Source of the DNA: Psettodes erumei
Taxonomy: Eukaryota; Chordata; Actinopteri; Pleuronectiformes; Psettodidae
Direction of reading: 5' to 3'
Assembly: GCA_016785225.1 (NCBI GenBank)
Contig: JAFBJZ010000653.1
Coordinates: forward strand, 434,001-498,000
DNA length: 64,000 nucleotides
How positions within the stretch are numbered: the first letter of the stretch is position 1; each line of letters opens with the position of its first letter. The notes beneath the pieces were generated by a model. That model did no database searches and had not been told where the DNA came from. It saw only the letters and a program-made list of their open reading frames with translations. Both the position numbers and the translations under genes were made by a program. Positions 36,721 to 48,200 of this stretch are shown piece by piece.

Positions 36721-37156
36721 TGATTACACACTATATTATACACTTGAGCTGGGCACATGTGCAACCTATGTTCATGGAATCAGACAACTGCATCATCACG
36801 TAATTGCTTTCAGTGCAGAGATCCTCACTTTCCTAAACTACTGCTGTGCATGTAAACACGGCCACTGTAACAGACCGTGTACAGCAGACGCTCCCATCTG
36901 GAGGAAAAAAAAAAAAGAAGTGATGCAGAGGCGCTGGACCGGAGGAGGAAGGATGCACCAAATGTCACGGCGTCGGAGAAACTCGGCTCGACGGTGGAAT
37001 CGAAAACTTAGCTGGTCCTCGGGAGGCGGCTGAGCGCCGTCCCCGTCTCGCACCTCTGGCCGCGGCTAATCAATCGTGACAGCTGCGTGTGCACACCCTG
37101 CGGGTTGCCACAGTAAACAGACAAGTGGCTCGATAACAGAATATTGATCGGGTGTC

Positions 37157-37883
37157 TTTATTTTATTTCCCTCTTACCTCCCCCCCCCAGGAGGAATCTG
37201 TCTGTCTTACGAAGCCTAACTGGGGCGTCTGATCCTCTTCCACGTCCTTGTGAATGTTTCAAAACTCTGTGAGACAAAATGCCACGACTCTACTGCCGAC
37301 AAAGATGATGAGGATGATGATGCACTATCGGAGCGAGGGCCCGGGGATTCGATTTCCGAAGATGTCCAGGACGAGTATTTGATGTTCGCAAGTGAGGATT
37401 TCCTTCTTGCGCGTGCATGCGTGTGTGTAAACGTGCGGTGCAAGCCTCCCGCTCTGACTTCCTGTTTCCTAAGTAACAGAGTCAATAGCTTGGGTTGGTC
37501 ACTAGCGGCGTTTTTGCATTTTTTTGTTCACGACGACGATGGTTGCCAGTGTGTCCCAGGTACGTCACAAGTCCTGGGAATAAACCTGTAAGACCCTTGC
37601 TGACCCCCACCCCCCCTGCCCCCACCCCGGACGGGCCTGCTGACTTCAAATACCCATCGATCTCACCTCTCACTCTTTTTTTTGTTGACTGGGCCGAGAA
37701 AAGAAATCTTCCAATTGCCAGCTTCATCCCGATTGGCTCAAATCCAGTAGTGTGGTATTCCGTACAGTTCTTGGGAATTGAACCATTAAATGGTCCCCCA
37801 CCCCCTCCCAAAAAAAAAAAAAAAAAATACTCCCCTGAATACCTCTCCCAGTGTAAGTGTAGGGTGTCCAACTTGAATCTGAC
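37157..37883 (-). terminator. tmem47: TMEM47 3' UTR with overlapping AATAAA poly(A) signals
   Basis: Downstream of the stop codon the minus strand runs about 720 nt to two overlapping AATAAA hexamers (plus-strand TTTATT at 37157-37162 and 37162-37167). GT-rich sequence follows them on the minus strand below 37150. A poly(A) run on the plus strand at about 37808-37827 would appear as a poly(U) stretch near the start of the UTR. An acidic reading frame on the opposite strand at 37250-37430 is probably incidental. Confidence 0.5.
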
Positions 37884-38062
37884 CTAGTAGTACTCCTCGT
37901 AGTTCTTGGGGTTGAGGCAGTACAGGATTCCCCCGCCAAAGGAGAAGATGGTGCCCCCCCAGGCCAGGCCGTAGCCCCAGTTGAACTCGTGGTAGATTCT
38001 CAGGCTGATGCTCTCGATGAACTTGATGGGGTAGAGGACCAAGCTGCAGGCCTGGAGGACAA
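37884..38062 (-). CDS. tmem47: TMEM47 coding exon 3 with stop codon
   Basis: The exon encodes residues 124-182 and the TAG stop at 37886-37884. It contains the rest of span 3 (VVLQACSLVLYPIKF), the second extracellular loop with IYHEFNWGYG, span 4 and the C-terminal NPKNYEEYY tail. The acceptor on the minus strand is CCCCCTCACAG. The tail has Glu-Glu where mammals have Glu-Asp, a conservative difference. Confidence 0.95.
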
Positions 38063-41000
38063 CTGTGAGGGGGACACAGAGGCGGTGACTGCAAGGCGAC
38101 TAGGAAAAAATAAATAAATAGTGCGGTGCTGTGGCGCGCATACAGGAAGTAGTGCCCAGTGCTTTGCTGGACAGTTTGACCTGGGTTTAGAGTTTCAGTT
38201 AATTTCCTAAAATCCAACAAACTAAGGAAACTCTGGATTGTTCCCCCTAATGCAGCAGCACTGTTGCTCTGGTGAGCTTTTTGACTATTTATCGCACGTA
38301 ATACTGACAGGAATTTAGTCATTCTGGTGGTGAAAAATGAAAAACCAAATCACGTCGTCTTAATAATTCCAATGCTCTCTACTATAACAATGTAAAATAG
38401 TGTATTTTCCTTTAAGTAAACCAGCTGATTATTAGCGTAAAATTGACTTTACCTCATTTTACTGAATTAATAATGCTTTACCTACCTGAGCCGTTAAGAG
38501 AGTAACATGGGAAACATCATTAAAGGCTGCCGTGTTGTTAGCATGTTAGCTCAAACAACCACTGTGTACAACCTCACAGCGCCTCTGGCCTGGCTGGAGA
38601 CTCTTTGTGTCGCTTCTAATTAAAAGTAAGAAACGTCCAGGTATGACCCATGGGGACGCCGAGGCGACGTCGACCCGCCGCCCCGCCGCGTGAACCCGTT
38701 AACGAAAACCTGCCTGGTCGCCGACCGAGAGCGGAGTTTACAGATCGTGTAGGAGATGGACTGGCTGATGAGGAGGAAGATTAAATAAACTGGAGCCAGC
38801 GTCTATATTTAGCATAGCTATTACAAAAACAAACCAGCCTGGGCGCCAGCTGGAAGAGACAGCAGGATCTCGTTGCCATCATTATCAGTTGTACAACAAC
38901 AGCTACAATAGTGTGAAGAAAGAGTTTTGCATTCCGCAAAATGGCGTATCTCACAATAGGGCGTCGATATTTGGTTTGAATGATTAATTATTGAATCAAA
39001 ACACAGATTCTGAACAAACTTCCTCTGATGGAAAATGGGTCTTCTGTAAAGTTTAATGAGCTCGGCTTCATGGGATTTGGTCACACACATTCTCTTCTTT
39101 TGTGTTTTTTTTTTTTTTTTCCCTTTTGCTGTCATGTACAAAGGCAGTTTAGAAGAAAAGCAGAAATTAGCAGCAACTGGGTTAAGAAGAGAGCTGCGTG
39201 CCCTTGGGACTGGGGGTCATTTTGCCCTATTAATTCTATTTAGCGCGTTTTAGAGAAACAAAATAAATCAAACTTGATCAGACACGACGGAGGGAGAGGG
39301 AATTGATGGAGGGGGAAAGGTGGAGAAGTGGGCAGGGGGGGAGGACAGCGGGCAAAGAGGAGGTGTTTTTAAAAAAAGAGGGAGAGGGGAGCGACGGCTG
39401 GCAGTCTAACAAAGGAGAGCACATCAATCGCCACTTCTTCAAAGGGAATTCATCTGGTGGGAGCATAAACGAGCTCTTCCGGCATGAAAAACTACAAAAA
39501 AAAAAAAAAAAATAGGACACGGGATGCGTCGTTTCCAAAAACCACACAAATATTAATACGGACGGCGCGGAAAATCCAGCCTTAAAGAGGTAGTTGGTTG
39601 TTAAGTTGTTGGTTGTGTGTGATCAATCATTTAACTGAGGGTCCCTGGTTTGTAGTGTTTACCAGTTTGTCAGTATGTTAACTATTCATACATTACTGAT
39701 TTCTGTTTCCCCAGCTCTCGCAACACATATCATTATTTTAGCTTGAAGTATTTATCATTATTGAATCAAAGCAGCGCATTTGGACTTTTTTGTAAAGTAA
39801 ATAATTAATGGGTAACGATGATTAATGAGCGCGTGGGCACATCAGGTCGGGTTACGATCCATAGTGCTGCAAACAACATGATCCGCCTTTAACGCTACGT
39901 TTTTAAAAGGGTTTTCCAACCCTGATAAGTAATTTAGCGTTGTTGATATTTTGCTCTTTTGGTTCAGTTGCTCCTCTTTGCTGACGTCTAAAGGTATGAT
40001 GCTCGTAACGTTACATATACCTGTGTAAAATTAAACTCATGTATACCCTTGGGGATGATGTGCAATATCTGGAACGTGTGTATATTTTAACATAGGTGTC
40101 TTTCCTTTTTTATTCTTCGTGCATACTGTGAAAAGCACTTTTCAGGATGAGAAGACTTCCAGTTCATGACAAATCGCACAGCCTCGGTAACTCTACGCCA
40201 TCCCTTTAATGTGCGAGGATTTCCACTTTGGCGCTGCAGCTCACTCACTGTGGTGATTGGGGAAAAACCTCTCAGAGCCAAAACATCCAGCACTGCAAAA
40301 TGAAATGTCTGTCTGGGAAAAAAAAAAATATCAAATTTTCCAATTATTCTGGGAGGTGAGGATGGGGAAAAAGTGGAAACTTCACAGTTGTCCGGCTCGA
40401 GATTGGGGCTGGCGGGGGAAATTAAATGGACAGGCGTGACACCCCGCCGCGACCCCGCTGGGCTGGAGTCATAAAAACAGGATTTTCTCTTAATGAGTTT
40501 GAGGGAGAGAGGAATTGCGGGTTGTGCAGTCTGTCTACCTATTTAATCACTGAGTGAGGATTATCATTTAAATGCATGTCAGTTTTCAGTGTGATTACCC
40601 TGCAACCTTCCATTTACCTTGTCTAAATTGGCTAATTAAGTAATCTTATTTTGTGTGTGTCATTAAGTATGTGTGCTTTAGTGCATAATGAGAGAGTGCC
40701 ATGTTGTGAGTGTGTGTATGAGCTGGAGTTCGCGCGTTCGTGCGCGCACTGACCTGCGGCGAAGAGCATGAAAGCGACGGGTGCGTAAAATCGCCGCCTC
40801 GTGCCGATGCACACGGCAACCAGGGCGACCAGGAATGACATCAGCACCAGGGCCCCGCCCCCTAGCAACAGGGCGAGCGTAGCAACCTGCCAGTCTGGGG
40901 AGGGAAGGAGGGAGGAAGGTGGGGCAGAAAGGGAGGGGAAGGAAGGTGGCAGAAAAAGTGGTTAAGAGATGGGGAAAGAAGTGAATATTTAGACAACATT

Positions 41001-42191
41001 GATGAATAAATGCAGCATAATGGAGGCATACCAGGGCTAAAAATGAAATGCACAATACCTTGACGGTGGCCTGGGGGGAGAGACAGAGCCAGAAGACACA
41101 TATTATTTTATATGACATTTTACATATTACTGCTTTTAACTCCATCAAGTATGGTGATCAGGGAGAGAAAGTGGAAGGGAGGACAGAAAGAAGTGGAGAA
41201 AGCAATGGAGAGCAAAAGTGAATGAAAGAAAGAAAAGAATGGATGTGGAAGGAAAGAGGAAGGGGGATTAGATGAATCAAGGGAGCGAGAGGAAGGGATA
41301 GAAGGTAAAAAAAAAAGGAAGGGAGCAGAGAATGAAAAAATGCAATTGAAAGAAAGAAAGCAATAAAAGATAGCGGAAAGAAAAGGGAGACTGGGAATGG
41401 AAAGGTGACAAATGTAAGGATAAGTGGACAGCTGGGGAAGGACAGATGACACAGGAATGGAATAAAAAAGCACAGGGGATGAGAGAAGGAAAGATTGAGG
41501 GGCGGCAGATGGAAGGAAGGTGAAAGGAAGAGTGAAAGTATGAATGAATCAAGGTGTATACTGTACAGAGAAAGAAGCAAGGAAAGAGAAGCGATAGGAG
41601 GATGGGCAGACAGCGAAGAAAAACAGAGGATGAGTGAAATAAAGGAAATGAAAAGAAGGAAGTGAGGAGAGACTAGAAAGATGGGTGGAGGAGAGAAGTT
41701 TTGAGGCACACGTGCATGGACAGATAGACGAGAAGAAGAAGGGAAGACAAAGGAAGAAATGAAGGAAGTGGGGAGAAAGGAAAGAGCAAAGGACGAACAA
41801 ATGCGTGTAGAGAACAGCAAGAACAGCAAGAGCCGAGGAACAAAGGGGAAGTGAGGAAAAAGACGGAAAGACAAGCAAAAGTGAGATGAGGGGAGGTTCG
41901 GTGGGAGACGCGTGCAAAGGGGGAAGGCACCGGCATAATGTTACAAGGACAGAGAGAGGGCAGCGTGAAAAGAAAAGCCAAGAGGAGGAGAAGGAGGAAG
42001 AGGAGGGTGGTGCGGGACGGGGGTGAAGGGGCTGGGGGACGGAGCAGTGCTGAGTGAAAGTAATGAAGAGAGAAAGCACTTAGTATACCTGAGCTGACAA
42101 AAAGCCTCAGCTAAAAGGCCTCGCTGGCATGTTATCAAAAATCTGTCCGCATTTATATATAGAGAGCACTGTGGCTGGATGCACGCTGTGT

Positions 42192-42235
<44 letters not shown>

Positions 42236-45200
42236 CTGTGCGGACCTTTGCCAGCTAGATTACTGCTAACATCTGTACAGTTGGTACATTGGCTGTTCGG
42301 GGCTAATAAAACACGGAATGCACAAATGGTCCATCGGCTCAATTTGTGCAAATCACAGTCACAATGACTCTCTGAGCTATTTTCCCCCTTTACTCTGTAT
42401 TATGATGTAAAAAAAAAAAGCTCTGCGCGGTACCTCGGTTAAGCTAACCATCAGCTATCAGGCTCGTTAGCCTGCTGATAGGCTAACGAGCTAACGGTAG
42501 CAAACTTCGGATATTGCTGTGTAACTATTATTTGTAACATCAGTTCATGGCATTATGACTTCATTCCCACCTGTGCTACATTTCCCTAAACATGTCGGTG
42601 AGCTAACAATGAGGTGGGCTAACTTGAAATAAAAGTGAACGGAGCAAGGAGCTACTGAGTTACGTTAGCGACCGCCATGTCGCTATTGGTCTCCCTGGTA
42701 ACGTGCTTCCTGTTGTTCAGCTGTCCCCACCCGCCATCATTTTTTGTCAAGTTTTTTTGTGACTGGGACTTTAGGGGCAGGACACAAACACAATCCCAGA
42801 CATGAGCATACACACTTTGTCGGTACGTCCACGAAGGGGCGAGGTGGAAAAAGAAAGAAGAAGATTTGACCACTTTTCTAACTGTCACACTGATCAGGTG
42901 TGATGCCGTCAAATTGACCGGGCTCGCGTGACGCCACCGCAGCAGAAAGGTCGACATTACGACACATGTAGATAAAAATAATCCGTGCTCCTCGAGGGCC
43001 CGCGGCCGCTTTTAAAAGACAAAACTTCAAGCTGAAAGTTCTGGATAAAACATCAATGAACTGCATCTGACAGAGAGATGGAGCTGACAGTACAGATTCA
43101 AAGGCGCTGCAGAGCTATTTAAAGTCTTTTTGTTTTTTTGCTTTTACGTTTTTACAGCTACGCATGTTGTGTAAAAAGAGGGCGACGCCAAAATTTACTG
43201 CTCGAGTGCGGTAAAAACGCCGTTTGACGCCGATGGACGGAGAGATAAGACGAGAGATTTCGCACTGGGGGCGAGAGATGGAGCGGAGAGATGAGATGGT
43301 GGAGAGTGATACGCGGAGAAGGAAGGAGAGGATTCAAGATGGGAGAGAGGAGGGAGTGGAAAGGAAAGAAGAGAGAAGAGACGATCTGAAGAAAATAAAC
43401 CAAACAGATTATTTTCGGTTTGAATGATGCTGCTGTTTAGGAAGGTGACACCATCGGTCGCTGTCTGCCTCATTAAAAAATGTTTCCTGGCAACCCAGTA
43501 CTTTTTAAAAATTGATATTTCTCAATCTTTGACAGTGAGCACCCCGTGTGGGTTCGTGCGCGCTGGTTTTCCTTACATTTTAGGTGAAGGCCTTCAGGCA
43601 AAAGAAGAAAAAAACCATAAATCAGAATTTCACTTGAAGACAGCTCTGCACTGAGGCAAATCACTTGCCCCCCTTGGGAGTTGCCCAAAAAAGCTGCCCT
43701 GCATGAGCAAATGCAACGAGATACGCAGCGGCGGAGCGAGGGGATGAGGGGATGGGAGACGGACGGCTTGAGGTTGAGGGTGAAAACAGAGCTCTCGGCA
43801 GGCTGAGGCGCTCAGTCAGTCTTCCCAAAACAGGGAACAGCAGGAGTCAAAAGCAGCGTGACGCTAAAACAAGCGGAATCTAAATGAGAGAGGGGGAAAC
43901 AATTGAGATTTTACAACTTCTATCACTTACATAGTTTTGGTTTAGGTTTTTTTCTTTAGCTCGACTTGTAAGATTTAAGGTACCATGTGTACAAGGGAGA
44001 GTAACACAGGGTGGCGCTGGAGGGGAGGTCAGAGGTCAAGAAAACAGGTTAACATCCCGCATCAAACGATTACGTTTCACATCAACGTTCCCTGAACGCC
44101 GTTACCGTTTAACGGTCTTCCGCGTTCAGCTTCTGAGCGAACGGAGGATGTCACCCGAGGGCGAAGCCGAACGTAAACTCGAGATACGCTCGACACGATT
44201 AGAATTCATCCTCACGGGCGACTCCGCACTTCATGCGTGCTCACTCTCCAGACTGTGCGTGATCGGGAAACTGAGAGGTACCGCTGTCGTCGAGGACCCT
44301 CCAATTTCCTTATTTAATTCTTTCATTTGAAACTGGAGGCCACTGGAGAATCGCACACATTTGGAGCACGTATCGAACCCCAAAGCTGGAGTCACGCCGC
44401 CAGAACTGCGGCTGTACGCCAGATCCATGTAAAATTTAAAAAAGCCTCAAATGGTCTTAATTCACTATTCAGAGCCACAAACATGAAAGTTTTACTCATG
44501 CGCCATACTTCGCTGAGCGCTCCCGGTTTATTTATGGTCTGACAGTGTTGTACAGTCGACACTGTATGTTTAATTTCTCGCTTCCTCCCTTTGCTGCACC
44601 ACATGGAATTCCCACTCACACGTTCGTCGTGCTGCATGCCGGCCCCGATTCCCGCTCAATCGGTTCTGCCCGACCTCCTCCTATAGTCCCGTCTCCCATG
44701 CACGTATAACACGCAAAGCGTTCCGCTCGCCTCACGGACACCGAAGCATGCGTACTGTCACATGTACCATATAATTCCTCCTCGCACGCCGAGGTGCATA
44801 TAACTTGCCAGTTAGTGCTCCCGAAGTTTCTCACACTCGGAGAAAAGTACATCTGGCTTCATGGTTTGCCGTGTGACGGGATTGCTACGCTACAAGGTAT
44901 GAGGTGGCCCGACACACGGTCAAACATCGTGTCCACTGGCGAGAAAAACTACGATCTTCCTCTGAGTTGCAATTAGGAACAGATATTTTATTCACGCGTC
45001 GGTTGGGAAAAGCGCGCAAACCCCTCGGCTGCTGACATCAGTAACTGTGGTCAAGAGTTAGCACACCTGGATCTGAGTCAGAGATGCAAAAAAAAAAAAA
45101 AAATCCAAGGGCACCTGCGATCCAGAACCTTCCACCCGAAGTTTGCCAAAGACCTTTGGAGGGAGCGTCAGATTTAATGCTCTGCTGCCGTGGACAACAA

Positions 45201-48200
45201 AAAGAAATCCCAAGTTTATCAGGTTTATCTTGCAGGGTAACGTCAGACTCGACAATGACCCCCCATGAAAAAGGGAAACCCTAAAAAATGTTATGGAGGA
45301 TCCTTGGCGTTACGCTGCATTTCACACCGCGGACCCGCTTTTTTAATGCGTCCTCAAGAACCAATTCAACAAGACGACAATAGCAGAGAAACCAGATAAA
45401 TAAGCAGCGTGAAGAGGAAGGATTAAAAACAGAAAGAAGAACTGCCAGTTGATACCAGAGGAATAACTATAATAAAGACAATTCTGTGCAATCATGTCCA
45501 TGGGTGACGCTGGCAGGTTTGTCTGTGCGGCTGCTGTGATACTGTACTGGCTTGGGTTTGCATGGATTGTGTGTGTCTGAGCACATGCACATCCCTTTCT
45601 CCACCGCCATGCCCCCAGTGAGTGTGTGTGCGTTCTGGATTGTGTGTGTGTGTGTGTGGGGGGGGGGTTACTGTAGGTTTCTTGCTATTCCCATGTCTGT
45701 CTGCCACAGAACTGAATGCCACATCATTTCCCATTCCTCCTTCAGCCACTACAAATAGAAAGGGTGTCTCTGGGGTGGGGGGGGCTGGCTGAGAGGAGAG
45801 TGGAGGGGAGGAGGGGTTGAGGGGAGGAGGAGAAGAAGAGGGAGACGAGGAAAGGGGGGGGTGAGGTTGACCCTGGAGAAAATGGAAAGGGATGATGGCG
45901 AAATTTCAAAGGCGGAATGATTAACATTAGAAATGTAACAATGAAGCCCGGGGGGGAGGAGAGAGGGAAAGGAAGAGGGGATGACAAACAAACGCAAAAG
46001 GAAATGAAAAACGTGGAGGAGGACAGAGCTGTGAGGGGAAAAAAAATAAACCCAAAAAAACAATTCATTCGAGGGTCCAGATCAGAGGAGAGTAAAAGCA
46101 GCGGCTGGATCGATAGGCCGATAAGCTTGAAAGATGAGAAGGGCAGAGAGCCAGCGTCAACATTTCTGGAGGTCTTTAGCGGCGAATGGCTCAAATGGGC
46201 GAAGGCCGGCAAATGTGGGTCAGAACGGGCCGAAACCACTCTGCACTCTCCTTCTTTAAAACCACATCTGTCTAACTGCCTGTCCAAGTGTGTGAACATG
46301 CAAGATTTGGGCTTCTCGTGTAAGGATGGAGAAAACTTCGGTGACGGCTGCAACCGATTCCACCAGCGGGCCAGTGAAAATCTTCTCTCAAGGTCGGCTG
46401 AATGACAGACGTGCTGGAGGCAAAAGCACGTCTTTTGTTCTCGGCGGTTTGTCGTCGCTGCAGCCGAGGCAGGGGGGGGAAAAAAAAAAGCACCGAAAAA
46501 ACAAATGCGTCTCTTTACCGTCCGATTATAAAGCGAGACGCCCGACCTGAAAGGAGACGACGGAGGATGGGAGGGAGAGCGACGGGACGGGAGAGGAGAT
46601 TGGCGGAAGGAACAGCGGGAGGGATGAATGAATGAATGGAGGGGAAGAGGAGGAGGCGGGCGGGAGGGGGAAAAAGGTGTGACGCCAAAGCGCAGCGGGA
46701 ATAAAGAGAAGAAGAAAGTAGGTTGGCTGCAGGTGCAGCTTCTTAGGGTTCAAACGCCTTTCGGCGCGTGTGTGTGTGTGTGTGTGTGTGTGGGGAGTCA
46801 GGCCAGTGTAAGACGTTCTAACTGAAGCCTTGTCCCATTTGCAAACACACTGATGATTCCGTGACGAAACGCAGAGCTCAACGAATCGCAATACTCGTTG
46901 TCCCCTTACCGAGACGATACATACGTGCTCCGTGTATCTATTAAACTGTTAATAATCAGACGCACGCTCGCCAAGCGCTTCACGAGAAAAGCCTGCACGC
47001 TCGTTCGTTCCTGCAATTATCTGGGGGTGCTCGATTTTGAATAAAACAATAATCGGGACTGCAAAACGACGACAACTCCTTAAACTTTCGAAAACAACCA
47101 GGAGCGCGGCGTATGAGATCCTGTGTTCACACATCAAACAGGAAAAAAAAAAAAAAACGCGATCTCAGCGATTCCATCCGTGACAGACTAGCAGGGAGGA
47201 TCTCCTGGGACTTTCACACGCAGCGGTCACGAAAGATTTTTTTTAAAAACTCGGGATGGTGTTGGAACTGCGGCAACACCTCGCCGATGAGAGATCAGCC
47301 GGGGCTGACAGGAAGGGCCGCGGGTCGCCGCTCCTTACGACTCGTGGCGAGCGGAAAAGATTCTCAGCCGGAGACGCGGTCGGCGTGTCGGAAAAAACCT
47401 CGGTTCCCGTCGTCGCCCGGGCGGTGGTCTTGTGATGCGCGCGCCCCGCTGTCTCATTCAATTACCCCGCTGATGCGGTTGTTAGACAGCTGAATGGCGA
47501 TTCGTTAGTAGCTCGTTAATCCTAACATCACCTGCTAACGAGGCGAAGCTATCGCCTTCTGCGCTGACGCGCCGCACGCCGTGATTGTCTTAGTTAGACC
47601 AACAGCCAAAAAAAAACCCTGTTACAATTTACACTGTGTAATACACAGTGACATTGCTATAATAATGTATATTAAGTCAGCACTATAAAAAAGAATTTGT
47701 GCGTAGTTGACTTCGTGCATAATGACTTCATTTATTAAAGATAAAGGATATTTGCACTCCGGAGGCCGCGGCGCTTGATAATGAAACTCGCACAATTAAA
47801 GCGAGGTGTTTGTTTTGTCGCCTGGGTTCGGTTAATTGGAAGCTAAGCCGCGGACGCCGCCTCGTCACGCCAGCCCCTTACGCGTCCTCTGATCCTCGGG
47901 TCTTTAGACCCAGCCGAACGCATTGGTTTTACTCAATTAAGCGCTCAAGCTACTGGTTTAAATGATTTCATTTGTTCAATGTCTTTTTCTACTGTTTTTC
48001 AGTCCGACTCCACTCACGGCTCGGTTAAGATGGCTTGCCATTTGCACTGTTCCACAGAATGTGCCGAAGTTGAACTTTAAAAAATACGAGCAGATTTCGC
48101 TCAGGCCTCGCCAGTAAGTACGCTAAGATCTGCGAATCCTGGTGATTCCGCGGGAAACGAATCGCGAACCCCCGAGATCCCTCCCTTGCCGCACGCCCGT

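Larger units (their letters stand above)
30461..37156. other. Intergenic block between two minus-strand genes
   Basis: The block contains a LINE remnant (31790-32075), poly(A) runs at 34851-34872 and 36044-36072, a CT/CA compound repeat at 34517-34576 and a repeat fragment at 36666-36720. The stretch 30960-31160 has unique-looking sequence of mixed composition that might be conserved. I found no exon with good support. Confidence 0.45.

Noticed and set aside
37250..37591. Acidic plus-strand frame with an Asp/Glu run
   Set aside because: It overlaps the TMEM47 3' UTR in antisense, the acidic run comes from GAT/GAG triplets, and it runs into a GT-rich stretch.
41158..42079. Long minus-strand open frames rich in Ser, Phe, Leu and Pro, up to about 240 codons
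   Set aside because: They are created by the pyrimidine-rich strand of the intronic tract; stop codons are rare there for compositional reasons and no domain is recognisable.
45742..46353. 203-codon minus-strand frame
   Set aside because: It coincides with a purine-rich island and is low-complexity Ser/Pro/Leu/Phe sequence.
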